Below, piece after piece: positions 33,253-44,602 of a DNA stretch of 64,000 nucleotides. The notes beneath the pieces are model-generated. The model had not been told where the DNA came from and did not search any database. It was given only the letters and a program-made list of their open reading frames with translations. The translations under genes were made by a program, and so were the position numbers. This stretch comes from Azolla caroliniana (lineage: Eukaryota; Polypodiophyta), in assembly GCA_043228905.1 (NCBI GenBank), contig JBHGNT010000002.1, positions 17,670,001-17,734,000 on the forward strand, written 5' to 3'. Every line of letters begins with the position of its first letter. Within the stretch, counting starts at the first letter, position 1.

Positions 33253-35798
33253 TCAAATAAAATGGTGTCTTGCTCTTATATGTTTATTTTGATCTGTGAT
33301 CTTTGGATTAATATCTAGTTTAATGCATGATTGATTGTCGCAAAACACTTTGACTTCATTAAGCTTTATGATGTCGAGCTCTTCAATGATCGTCTTTATC
33401 CACAATCCTTCTTTTGCCGTTAATGCCGCCGCAACATATTCCGCTTCGATGCTAGAAAGAGCCACGGATACTTGACGTTTGGTTCTCCATGCAATTGCCC
33501 CATCGGCAAATGTGAAAACCATACCAGATGTTGAGCGGGAGGTATCAAGATCCCCCCCCCCCCCCCCAATCCGAATCCGTCCAACCGACTAATGGTGTTT
33601 GGAGCCAACCATTAAGTTGGGACGAATTCCTAGATTGGAAGGACTTGTATGTGAGACCGATGTCTTTAGTGTATTGTAGATAGCGAAGGACTCGCTTTAA
33701 AGCATTCCAATGAGCTATTCCGGGATTCTGCATAAATCTAGAAAGAAAACCAACTGAGTAAGACAAATCCGAATGTGTACAACTCACAAGATACCTTATA
33801 CTTCCAAGGATTTGTCGATAAGGAAGTGTTTTCATAAGTTGCTCTTCTTCCACGGTCTTTGGACTATCATTGGATGATAGTTTGCACGGTACGGTCATTG
33901 GTGTTGCAATAGGTTTGCAATCAGACATCTCGAACTTGTGAAGAATTTCTTCGACCAATTTCCGTTGTGACATAGTAAGTGTGCCTTCCGTCCTATTCCT
34001 TGTTACCGTGATACCAAGGCAATACTCTAGTGGTTCAAGGTCTTTGACGGGAAACTTCTCCTTGAGTTGATTTATAGCCTTTTGCATTGAAGTAGTACAG
34101 TTAGAGGCAATTGGCAAATCATCAACATACAGACCAATTATCACATAGTCACTTCCTTCCTTACGAATGTAAAGATTTGGTTCGGCTTGAAGACGCCGAA
34201 AATTAATAGACATAAGAAATGTATGGAGGTTGTGGTGCCACATTCGTGGAGATTGTTTCAAACCATACAATGACTTATGAAGCTTACAAACATACTTTGG
34301 GAATTTTGAATCTTCAAAAAACGGCGGTTGTTGCATGAATATTTCTTCATTTAATTCACCATGTAAAAATGCAGTTTCGATATCCAAGTGGTGAAGTTCG
34401 AGATTAAAACTGACCGAAAAAGCAAGCATGGTTCGTAATGGAACCATTTTTAGTTTTGGCGCAAATGTTTCTTTAAAATCCACACCAGGAATTTGTGAAA
34501 AACCACGAGCAACGACACGAGCTTTATATCTCGTCACTACACCATATGCATCCTTCTTCTTCGTAAGTACCCACTTACTAGATATGACATTGCGATTCTT
34601 CAGTCGTGGAACAAAAGTCCACATTCTATTTCGTATGAGAGCATCCATCTCCGTTTGCATCGCCGACTTCCACATTTCACTCTCGGAACCATTAAGGGCT
34701 GCTTTTGGAGTGAGATTTATGTCTTCAAGTGGGATATCACCATCATCGTCTTCAAACTCGTCAATAGGCTCCAGTCCCAAGTCGGCCATAAGTGCTTCAA
34801 ATGGACGTGTGGCTTCCATAATTTCGTAAATATTACGAAATTTTTGCTTGATTGGTTGAGGTTGATCATCGAAATCTTCATTTGTTGGGTAAGTGTTGAG
34901 TGGAGAAGAAACTATATTGACATTAGGTGATGCATGTGGTGTGGAACCTATATGTGGGTGAGTTAAAGTTAGTTGAGAACTATCAGATACACTTTGGCTT
35001 GTGGTTAAAGGTATGAATTGAATAGGTGTGAATGGGTTAGAGGGTGTTAAAGAATGACATTGAGCAACGAGTTGCTCAACTGAATTGGAAAAGCGAGAAG
35101 AGTTGGCGCGCTCCAAAGCCGTGTCTGTAGCTATATAAGGACTCGCTCCACATCTCGAATCCTTGCTCTTTCTCTGCAATGGCGTTTCCATCTGCTCCAG
35201 GCCTTTGTCGCCACCGCCTTCTAGCTGCAAATCGAGCATCTCCTATTGTTGGCATCGCTTCTCCTGTTGTTGGCCGCACCTTTCCTACTGCTGATCGTGG
35301 ATATTGATTTTGCTTCTGAATGTGTTGTTGATTATGTTGATGATTACGCTGCTGATTTTGTTGCTGATTATGTTGATGATCAAGAGGTCGTTGACTCTAC
35401 TGTTGATGGCCATCCTGATGGTGGCCGTACTGGTGGCCGTACTAATGGTGGCTGTGCTGATGGTGGCCGAGTTGTTGCTGGTGGCGTTGATGATGATCGA
35501 GGTGCTGATTGCCGAGCTGATGATGGTCGTGTTGATTGTAATCGTGCTTCTGATGGCCGTGTTGATGGGGGTCGAGCTGTAGGTCGTTCTGGTCATGACT
35601 GAGCCAATTTTGAGGGTGGCCCACCTACTCATCATGAAGTGGATCGTCACTCTGATTTTGTGGGGAATGTTGAATTTGTGGAGAATCATCATGCCTATCA
35701 TGTTGAAAAAGACCACTTTCATGTGGATTCATCAGAAATGTTGATGTAGTGGAGCAATGAATGAATTCGACTTCTTCATTTTGTCTGCTTTCAGGATT
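33253..35798 (-). pseudogene. C4 copia reverse transcriptase and RNase H
   Basis: Reverse strand. An H/Q-rich low-complexity linker (about 35640-35290) precedes the RT. The 35239-33545 frame holds a complete copia RT: MWTFVPRLKNRNVISSKWVL, LHHLDIETAFLHGELNEEIF, SLYGLKQSPRMWHHNL and catalytic YVDDLPIAS. Next is WTDSDW, the RNase H start. A run of 17 C (33550-33566 on the plus strand) then shifts the frame. RNase H resumes at 33522 with SSIEAEYVAAALTAKEGLWI and continues to 33253 (HIRARHHFI). The linker carries stops. Only a few lesions, so fairly young. Confidence 0.85.
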
Positions 35799-35801
35799 GA
35801 A

Positions 35802-35835
35802 CACGTTCGCGTTCACAAGTGGAAGGATTGCGCAT
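35802..35835 (+). repeat. Left terminal inverted repeat
   Basis: Begins CACGTTCGCGTTCACAAG and matches the reverse complement of 44569-44602 at 33 of 34 bases. One more base pair or two outside (AA) also match. Confidence 0.85.
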
Positions 35836-36841
35836 TCCACTTGTAGAATCTTCTTAAAACGAAGCAAATACACCCTCTCTACAAAAATTGGATGCACTAG
35901 TATCACATGTTCCTCAACTTGATGAGAATTTGCAAATATAAAAATACATGATAGGTCTACGAGTGGATATCATTAGAAATCATCCAAGTTTAGACGTGTT
36001 GATAAGTTAATGTAGGCATAATAAAGTTCAACAATGGCTCAATATGTCACTACTGTGCGACAAGGGAAACACTAACTTAAAGACTTATATTAATTAGGTA
36101 AGTTTTACAAAAATATCAGGTGTCTTGTATCCATACTAATAAAATGAGTTATAATTTATACTTTGACCCATACGTGCATGTATGTAATTGTGGAAAATGT
36201 AGGATAGTGCACATTAGGATAAGTGATTGGAATAACTAACTTATTAAAGTATTCAATACTTGTATTTAAAGTTGATCTAATCTATTCCTCAGTTTGTTCA
36301 TATGGGATCAAACCATATGTATATAATTGTGGACAATGTAAGGCATTGAACTTTAGGATAATGTCGTGGAAATAACAAACCTATTAGGCTTTCATACCTG
36401 TATTTAAAATTGATCTACTCTATTGCTTAGGTGATTCACACAAGATCAAACTCCGAACGATAACGCAACTGGAACCATTATCAACACACTACACAATCTA
36501 AGCAGCAATGGAATAGAAACATAATAGTTTTAACAATAGAAGACAAAGATCCATAATAACAACATGGACAATCATGGCAACAATTGTAGGGCCATGTTCT
36601 GTTAAGGTTAGCTTGGACCAAAATCAGCCTCAATTTAAACTAATTCATGTTTCTCCATAAATTTGGTAGTCAGCTATGCACTCAGTGAAACCAATGTCAT
36701 AAATCTACTAACCAAGTATATAAAAATAAAATTGAAACATATAGAAGATTATAAAGAATAGAATCCACTAGGTAAAACCCAAAATTTTTATTAATAATGT
36801 GAAATCCTAACAAATTGTCAGTGTCATTTTCTTCATAGAGT
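35836..36841. other. AT-rich flank inside transposon, no gene seen
   Basis: Between the left terminal repeat and the methyltransferase stop. It contains the subterminal inverted motif ACTAGTATCA (35896-35905) and AT-rich non-coding sequence. Two loosely similar segments near 36170-36260 and 36300-36400 (GGATAAGTGATTGGAATAAC against GGATAATGTCGTGGAAATAA) suggest a degenerate direct repeat. Confidence 0.5.
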
Positions 36842-39800
36842 CTATGACATAGCAATCAATTCATCAACATCATTTTCTTCATCATCTTGTGTAGAACTCT
36901 CTTCGACTATACGTGCATTGGCTTCCCCTGTTAGCCGAGCCAACGAAATATCTTCTATAAGCTCATCATCAAGCTCTATTAGCTCCCCCGGTTCGCCGGC
37001 TAACGAAGGAATAGGCTCTCACGAAGCAGGTTGAAACCTTTCTGTATTAGCGAGGTTCTTTGCACCGAGCTCCTCATCCTGGTCTGGGCACTCCCACAAA
37101 ACCTTAATCCGCATATTAATAAATATAACCTGGTCCTCGTCCTTCTCCAATGCAACTCTATTTCTAAAGAGCTTCAATGCACATGCAGACGTCATTCCTG
37201 TGATGTAAGTAACAAGAAGATTTAGTTGTCAAACAAAAAAGATTCGGGATTGGTTATCTCAAGATCGTTACCCTAGTTCGAGGAATACCTGTGCCAGAAA
37301 AGAGATCTAATATCCAGTCTCCTTCGATAGAAAACATCTCGATCAAGCGCATCATAAGTCGTTGAGGTTTTTGATATGGGTTGACAAGTCCCCGTTCTGT
37401 CGTGGTGACATGTTGCAATTTCCGTGTCACTGTTGGATATACCAATAGATTTGAACCTCCCACTTCATTAGAATGCTCCTTGATTCTCTGTTTCTTAATT
37501 TCATCGAAGTAGCCAACCGTGATGTATTCAATGGCATTAACGAACTGAAAAGTTGGCCCTCTATTTACATTGGTCTTGATCCTATAAAAAATAATACATC
37601 AAGTTAAGAATAGATTGAACAACCTTAAGAAATGCAATATACTGAAAGACACCTATAAATAATCCTTACCATGCAAGGTTCTCGATACCATGGCAACGAG
37701 ATCTCAAAGCTTGAGCTACCGAGTATCCTTGGTCCATACTATGAAAGACAACTATTCGCCACAAGGATGCAGTCGTTAGCTCAGCGAAATCCTTGACCAT
37801 CTTCTCCAATTGTTTTTGAAATCCGTATGATGACCCAGCCATTCGAAATCCGTAAGGAATATCTGCAATCATTAGCGTATATTCCTTCTTTGGCACCTTT
37901 TGGATCAAGTCGACGACATCACCGCAAACCACATTGTAGTAAAGATCTCTCGTAATATCTTTTTTGTGGCTAAATTTTTTAAAGGAGCCATCTTCCTCCA
38001 TTTCATACACCTTGACTAAGCGACGATCCTTTTCTTTTCTGGCTCGCTCAAGATGTGCAAGGAAGGATGTAGGGAAATCGTGTATATCCTTAACTTCTCC
38101 TTGTTTCTTGCCTCGACACGGTTTCTAATAGAAGCAATAGGACATCAGGTATTATTATACAAGCTCTACATATAATGAAAGGGTAATGAAAAACCATCAA
38201 TACTAACCCAATCCTTGAAATACACTGATAACGCCTTATATGAAGACGTTAGAGGATAATCCTTGGTCACTTGTTCCCAAGTTATACATCCAATTTGTTT
38301 CATCATAACTTCTTGGATCTTCATGTACACCTTATGACTGTAAAATTAGAAATCAAGATTAGAACTTTGAATTACACCATATAGACTACAATTTCAGTAT
38401 TTGAAAGACTTACTTATTGAGCTCAGTGACCATTTCTTCAAGGCTTAAATCTTTCGCCACAACCCTTGACAAAACAGACACAAGAAGCTGCTCGTCCTTA
38501 ATACATTGCATCGCTCTCCACAGAGACAGCTTCATGTCGTCTGCGGCTTCTTCAATTGTCAAGTCAATTTTCTTGGCGGCTTGTGACTTTAACTCTAGTT
38601 GAGGGTCAACCTTACATTTCTTTTGTCGTTGACCCTTTACCTCCTTATTCTCCCACATTGAGAAGATTTGATCTTGTAGGTTCCATACTTCTCCATCTCT
38701 AAATGCCAATTGAAACCAAGACTCATATTTTCGAAGACCATCGGACTTAACATTATCATCTACAACAATGCCAACTTCATGCAGACATTGACGTCATAGG
38801 CCTGGATGTAACTTCACACCAAACTTTGGTTTCACGTCCAAATACTCGGGGTGGAAGAACCGTATACGCTCAATGGACAACATTTTCTACCTATAGTCAT
38901 TATCATTATTATGGTCCCATGCCAATAGCTTAGCCTCTTCGGTTGTGAGCCCAACATAAATTTTGCACTCGGCATACTTGAAGAAGAAAGTCGTTGGATG
39001 TTCTCTCACAAGTTGCCGACGTGCCTCCACTGAATGCGATCCACCAATGACAAAGTAATTATATTGATCATGCTTTCTAATATCAAAATCTTCAATGGTT
39101 TCACATTCTTCAGGATCTACCATAACAATAAAAGGCACCACAGTGGCATGAGGATTAATTTTCATTTTTTTCTTGAGATTTTGGACATGCATGCGGTGTG
39201 GCTCTCTAATCTCAAGTGGTCGTCGATCTGTTTTTTCATCAATAGGGGGCCGATGGATGTGTGTTATAGGCAAATTAAACACTTGCCCTTTCCTGACCAG
39301 TTTACGCTGCATTAACTCTCTCCTTATCTTATTCTGCTCGGATGACAAAACACCAGATGCCAGCTCAGCTCCTGGCATCCCTTATTGTCCTCCTCTTCGT
39401 TTTCACTTGTTGAATCGGTGTTCGACATTTTGGTTGTCTTCTTCTTTGGTGGTCTTGACTGGACTTTGGATACCCTTTTTGCGGCCTTCAATGGGGAGGG
39501 CACTTCATCTCTTAGAGTTACATGGCCTTGTATATAAGGCCTCAAGGTAACAATAAGGTTTTGTGAGCTTTCAATATCTTTTTTGAACGCTTCTGGCCCA
39601 CAAGATTCCTTTACTAAAAGATCTTCTGAAAGGAACACTTGACGTTCCCCCTTGGAGCACTCTATCATTACCAGTATGTTGGCCGAATCTGCATCTTCGT
39701 AGTCAAATCGTAGAATACGGCCATACATAAATGGGGTTTCCTTTCCAAGCTGCCCCTCCCCCTTCTTCTTTGTTGTATACAATACGCTCTTTTTCTTTGA

Positions 39801-40050
39801 GTCGACATATTGCACACACCATTCCTTGTCCGTTAGATCACGGTCAGGAAGGTCTTCACCTCCAGTAGCGGCGACAAGTTTCTTTTGGCTAACGTCAATG
39901 TGTGGCTGAGATTTTGTCTCCTCGTTGAAGAGAAGCTTTTTTCCTCTCTTCATGGTCTCAGGAGCTACCTTGTTCTGGGCTTCGATTGGAGAACCCTATA
40001 TGCGAAGCTTTATTTTCTTCACGGGTCAGTCCGACAGGTTCTCAAACGAC
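36842..40050 (-). pseudogene. ParB-like / beta-class amino DNA methyltransferase gene, decayed
   Basis: Exons on the reverse strand: 40050-38414, 38337-38208, 38124-37670, 37581-37289, 37197-36842. The introns of 76-91 bp have GT-AG ends and keep phase. The N-terminal part is lysine-rich. A ParB-like domain follows (PITHIHRPPIDEKTDRRPLE, then FVIGGSHSVEARRQL, near 39270-39000). The methyltransferase shows motif IV DIPYGF (near 37855), a motif X-like NPYQKPQRLMMRLI, then motif I ILDLFSGTG (across the last intron). This IV-before-I order marks the beta class, which methylates adenine N6 or cytosine N4. Stops at 40028-40026, 39998-39996, 38889-38887, 38796-38794 and 37021-37019, plus one shift near 39380, disable it. 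An acidic tail ends at 36842. Confidence 0.8.
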
Positions 40051-40557
40051 CTATTTAAGAAAGTACATGCAAAAACATAAGTTAGGTGGTCACGTAGATT
40101 AAGGTTGTATATTAAAATATAAATAAGAAGATGAAGAACAGTTCTCACTAGCAGGCGATTACTAGTGAAGTGAAAATATCAATCATGCATTCAGAGTACA
40201 TGGTAGTCCTATATTCAAAAATCTATTCTAGGCAGGGCTATTCAAACTAGAAAATATATATCGTAATAAGTAAATAGGGTTATATATTCTTTTAAAGAGG
40301 AAGTATGGCTTATATAGATTCCAGACCTATATTCAGGAGAATTTGCTATCATAAAGGTAATTTGTGGGTTATTTTCTACTCTTTTAAGCTATAGTAGGTC
40401 ATAAAACACCTATAATTAGGGCATGTTTTTTTAAAAAGTAAGGCAAGTCAACATAAAAAAGACTGATTTTGACAGACAATTTGATATCTTTTCCACACAA
40501 TAATTAATTGTTGCCCCAAAAACACAATTTTTCTCTTTCAGGGCCTTCTTTTATACA

Positions 40558-40945
40558 GGAACTCGATACGATGTATCGATTTCCCGTTTAAAGTCTAGGT
40601 TTTAAACATGAACTCGATACGCCGTATCGAGTTCCCGTTTAAAGTTTAGGTTTTAAACATGAACTCGATACGGTGTATCAAGTTCCTGTTTAAAAAGCAA
40701 AGAAATCACAGGAACTCGATACGGCGTATTGAGTTCCCGTTTAAAGTTTAGGTTTTAAACACGAACTCGATACGCCGTATCGAGTTCTTGTTTAAAAAGC
40801 AAAGGAAACATAGGAACTCGACACGCCGTATTGAGTTCCTATTTAAAGTGTAGGTTTTAAACAGGAACTCGATACGCCGTATCGAGTTCCTGTTTAAAAA
40901 GCAAAAAAAAAAAATATGAACTCAATACGCCGTATCGAGTTCCTG
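40558..40945. repeat. Array of eight palindromes between the two transposon genes
   Basis: Eight copies of a near-perfect 24-26 bp palindrome around GAACTCGATACG/CGTATCGAGTTC start near 40559, 40611, 40661, 40711, 40763, 40813, 40864 and 40918, so one every 50-54 bp. Two spacer types alternate (CCCGTTTAAAGTTTAGG and CTGTTTAAAAAGCAAAG), giving units of about 102 bp. The first type itself holds the inverted pair GTTTAAA/TTTAAAC. The array lies in the 1.4-kb gap between divergent genes. Binding sites for a dimer or hairpin-forming DNA are possible roles. Confidence 0.85.
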
Positions 40946-41455
40946 TATAAAGTTTGTATTGTATACAGGAGACAATGATAGAGGTTCATGAATGTACCAA
41001 TGATTGATTACTAAAAGCAACAATTTTTATGACTCTCAAATGTTGTGTATTAAAGATGTGGGCATGAATTAACCAATGATTGATAAGTCTAATATTTAAA
41101 ATGGTGAGCATTAAAGAACCAATGAGTGAGAGGTTCTATATCAAATATGGGTGCCATTAATTAGCCAATGATTTTAAGATTAATCCAACATATTTATGGC
41201 TTGGTAATGATTAGTTTTATATTATACTTGATTTAACTTCATATAGATGTAGTTTAAATAATAATTGATATTTTAAATACAATTACTATATTAAAAAAAA
41301 AAAAAATGTATTGTATTAATATAATATTACATAATATAGACATTCTATTGATTTGGCTTTTGTTTAGAGAGAAGTTTATGTTTAGAGAGGAACTTATTAG
41401 TTTTTTTCCTTACCCTAAGCACATAACTTACAGAGCCCTATCTAGACCTTAAGCC

Positions 41456-44236
41456 ATGAGTGAAGATTCACCATTCTCGATTGAAGAATATTGTTTGTCA
41501 TCAGACTCATCGTTTTCTACTGAAGAGTATTGTTTGTTGACAGAGTCACCATATTCTATTGAAGAATATTGTCTGTCGACAAACTCACCATATTCTATCG
41601 AAGAATATTGTCTGAGCTCATCTACAGGGAATGTAAATAATGACACATGTGAAGAGTTCTCTATTGAAGAATACGATATTAATAAAGATACGGAGAATGA
41701 AGGTAGTGCCAAGGAAACATTGAATAACATTGGCGATGGTCACAACAAAGAATTAGATTGTAACAAGGTTACACCAACCTCTATGCAGGAAGAGAAATCT
41801 GGGAGCCCTATGCATATTAGAAGAATCCCACAAAGAATTCGTTTCGCTAGATTTAGCTTGGTGACATCAGATAAACAGATTGGATTTGATGTCAATAAAA
41901 TATGTTGTGCCCGTGGTTGTATGTCTATGATTGGAAAATCAAAGTTGCGAGAATTAAGGCGATACTATTTTTCGATGACCGGTGATGAGCAAGACAGTTA
42001 CCTCGGGTCACATATGCAACTAGTATCTGACAAATGTACGGGGATCAAAGTATCATTCGAGTATTATATCTTCCATGCGCAACAGATATGTAGAGTTGCA
42101 TTCAAAATTGCGTTATGTGTTAGTAACATGCGGCTACATAGAGTACAACAACGTCTACTTAGCGGGGATCAGATGCTCAATTGTAAAGAGGTTCCAAGTA
42201 TGAAAGGTGCAATTGGAAGACATGCTATTAGTTGGATGAAAACTTACTTTCAGTTAAATTGTGAAGTAATGCCCACTACAGGTAGGATGCACCTTTCTGA
42301 TAATTATACACATCGGGAAGTTTATGATGTCTATCGATCTGATATGCTGGGCTCACGTAATAAGTCTATCACCTATAGCCAATTCACAAGATTATGGAGA
42401 GCTCAGTTTTCAAATGTTATCATTCCTCGTAAAGTACGTATGGGGTATTGCTCCATTTGTGCAAATCTTAAAAGTTTGGCTAAAGATGCAAAGACATCAA
42501 TGGAAAAGGATATGAGTAAGAAGTTACTACAAGAGCATCGTGAGGCACAATCCTTAGAACGAAAGAAGGCGATGCATCATAGAGAGAAGGGTTTGAAGAG
42601 GCCCGAACAATACATGTGCTTAATGATAGATGGCATTGACCAGAAGAAGACGTGCTTGCAGCATATGCGGAGGCTCCCCAAAGATGTCAATGATGAGTGC
42701 CTTGTTCAAATGCACTTGGTGGGATGCTTGGCTTATAATAGGTCTGTTGGACCTCACGTCTTCATTACATACCCCAATGTTCACAATGACCCTAACCTAA
42801 CAGTTACAGTCATTCACCGAGTTTTGATGTCTTGGGGCCAACCTTTCCCCCCTGTTCTATACATTCAATTGGACAATACTGCTAGAGAGAACAAAAATTC
42901 AACTGTATTTGGCTATCTAAGGATGTTGGTCAACCAAGAATTGTTTAGGAAAGTGAAAGTCAATTTTCTTTTGGTTGGCCACACACATGACCATATAGAT
43001 CAGGTGTTTAGCACATTCTCCAGACAGTTGTCTCGGCATGATGCTTTCACTTTACCCAAACTATTTGATGTCATTTGTGATGCATATACACCACGCCCAA
43101 AACTGTTACACTTGAAGGAGGTATATGACTTTAAGAGATATATATCAGATGGGGGTGGTGGGAATGTTAAAGTGCTTGCTCAGTTAAACAATATAAGTTT
43201 CAATCACATTTTTATGATAAAGAAAAATGGAATAAGTGGTTCTACACTTTTGTATGCTAAACAATATTCATCTTCTACAACATGGGAACCTGAAGGTGGT
43301 TGCCAGTTATTACTTTGTATGCCGAGTACAATTGTCCATGGAGCTAAGCAAATGCCAATTGAGAAGAAAGGACAGTTGCAGAGCGACTTGGTATCAGACC
43401 AAAAACGGTCATGGCTCCAAGCTTTAGAAGAAAAAAGAAAGCATATTGAGGCCGCCAAGAAATATGCCGCACAACAAGACACATCATGGTGGGATGTATT
43501 TTATAGTGATCAGAAAGGAATTATAGACAATTGTGTATCTGGTGATAATTGGAATTTGGAAATGCCATTCACATGGTCGCTGCAACATGATCGCGTAAAT
43601 AGAACTCCGGAGCAACTAGCAAATGCGATTAATGACAGCTTAGTCCATCCACAACAAAGAGACATTTATGTGGGACCAAGGATGACCAAAGCAGCCGAAG
43701 CTAGATGGCAAGGCAATTTGCAAGAGCTCACCGCGGGGATGTTGATTGCAACGTCGGCTGATGAGAACTCACATGACCACCAATTTTGGGTTGGTAAAAT
43801 TCTAGAAGTGCTAATGCATGAAATAGAAAACACGATCAAGTCTATAAATGTTCATTGGTACAACACTAGAAGTGCAAATGCTTTTACAGGTAAGTATACA
43901 TTGGAGATGATTGAATGCCCAACAAGAAGGGGAGGTAGGAAGAGGAAGCGAAACATTCGTAACACCTCGACCCTTGATATCTCTAATGTGGATATCATCG
44001 TGTACGACTTCACACTTACAAAAGCCGGACGATTAAGGAAGTCAACAATAGATATAATAAAAGAAAAATTACCAGGTCTACAAGGTGGCTCGAGTCAAAG
44101 GCAAACGAGATCTGCTACATATAATCTAGAGTCAAACCATTTGGTTTATGACGAAGATAATGCACTGATTGGTACATCCGAGGATGATGAGGAGGAATCG
44201 TCATTGTATATTAGTTATAGTAGTGATTCTCCGTAA
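41456..44236 (+). CDS. DUF7869-like protein, candidate transposase, intact
   Basis: A 926-codon open frame without introns. Residues 5-56 are four tandem 13-residue repeats (SPYSIEEYCLSTN type), with a weak fifth near residue 68. Next comes a cysteine-bearing helical region (NKICCARGCMS, then a CX2C in YCSICANL). The core has MIDGIDQ (D392, D395), then YIQLDNTARENKN (D473), then VGHTHDHIDQVFS (H509, H511, D512, D515). This pattern resembles the DUF7869 family. Three spaced acidic positions suggest an RNase-H-like metal site (inference). A basic stretch RRGGRKRKRNIRN near residue 825 looks like a nuclear signal. The start at 41456 precedes the repeats and no upstream ATG extends it. Being intact beside a broken methyltransferase, it is the likely mobility gene. 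Confidence 0.8.
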   Translation: MSEDSPFSIEEYCLSSDSSFSTEEYCLLTESPYSIEEYCLSTNSPYSIEEYCLSSSTGNVNNDTCEEFSIEEYDINKDTENEGSAKETLNNIGDGHNKELDCNKVTPTSMQEEKSGSPMHIRRIPQRIRFARFSLVTSDKQIGFDVNKICCARGCMSMIGKSKLRELRRYYFSMTGDEQDSYLGSHMQLVSDKCTGIKVSFEYYIFHAQQICRVAFKIALCVSNMRLHRVQQRLLSGDQMLNCKEVPSMKGAIGRHAISWMKTYFQLNCEVMPTTGRMHLSDNYTHREVYDVYRSDMLGSRNKSITYSQFTRLWRAQFSNVIIPRKVRMGYCSICANLKSLAKDAKTSMEKDMSKKLLQEHREAQSLERKKAMHHREKGLKRPEQYMCLMIDGIDQKKTCLQHMRRLPKDVNDECLVQMHLVGCLAYNRSVGPHVFITYPNVHNDPNLTVTVIHRVLMSWGQPFPPVLYIQLDNTARENKNSTVFGYLRMLVNQELFRKVKVNFLLVGHTHDHIDQVFSTFSRQLSRHDAFTLPKLFDVICDAYTPRPKLLHLKEVYDFKRYISDGGGGNVKVLAQLNNISFNHIFMIKKNGISGSTLLYAKQYSSSTTWEPEGGCQLLLCMPSTIVHGAKQMPIEKKGQLQSDLVSDQKRSWLQALEEKRKHIEAAKKYAAQQDTSWWDVFYSDQKGIIDNCVSGDNWNLEMPFTWSLQHDRVNRTPEQLANAINDSLVHPQQRDIYVGPRMTKAAEARWQGNLQELTAGMLIATSADENSHDHQFWVGKILEVLMHEIENTIKSINVHWYNTRSANAFTGKYTLEMIECPTRRGGRKRKRNIRNTSTLDISNVDIIVYDFTLTKAGRLRKSTIDIIKEKLPGLQGGSSQRQTRSATYNLESNHLVYDEDNALIGTSEDDEEESSLYISYSSDSP

Positions 44237-44568
44237 AGGAGTGATCATGAATGTATATTTGGCTATTAACTGTAACTACATTCCGCTTGTAACAAATCGA
44301 GTAATATAAAAGCATGTGTTTTGAATTCTTATGATTTCTAAAAAATCATTTCTTATAAAATAACATTGGTTGTAAAGTTTGTGATATAAATTGAGAATGT
44401 ATCTTTTTGAAATTCGTCTTTTTTTAGTTACTTCTAAATCATGAAAATAGTGGATTTTTAACCTTTTTCATAGTATGTTTGAACATGTATGATACTAGTA
44501 TCAATGTGTTTTGTAAAATCATTGAAAAAGCCCTAAAATCACCCAAAATTTCCCTTATCCTTCCATTT
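44237..44568. other. 3' flank of DUF7869-like gene
   Basis: AT-rich. It contains the subterminal motif TGATACTAGT (44490-44499), inverted relative to the left end, and AATATAAAA-like stretches that could serve 3' end formation. No gene. Confidence 0.5.
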
Positions 44569-44602
44569 ATGCGCGATCCTTCCACTTGTGAACGCGAACG
44601 TG
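44569..44602 (-). repeat. Right terminal inverted repeat
   Basis: The reverse complement begins CACGTTCGCGTTCACAAG and matches 35802-35835 at 33 of 34 bases. Confidence 0.85.

Noticed and set aside
35304-35602. Plus-strand frames rich in L, V and M (35246-35602) as membrane proteins
   Set aside because: They are the antisense of a CAN-rich H/Q linker in copia C4. Repetitive codons create spurious hydrophobic frames on the other strand.
40558-40945. CRISPR array
   Set aside because: The units are regularly spaced, but the spacers alternate between two near-identical types, the repeat is a full palindrome, the context is a plant transposon, and no cas genes are present.
35896-44499. ACTAGTATCA near both ends as a 10-bp target duplication of the DNA transposon
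   Set aside because: TGATACTAGTATCA is itself palindromic. Longer and better inverted repeats lie about 100 bp further out on both sides, so these are subterminal inverted motifs inside the element.
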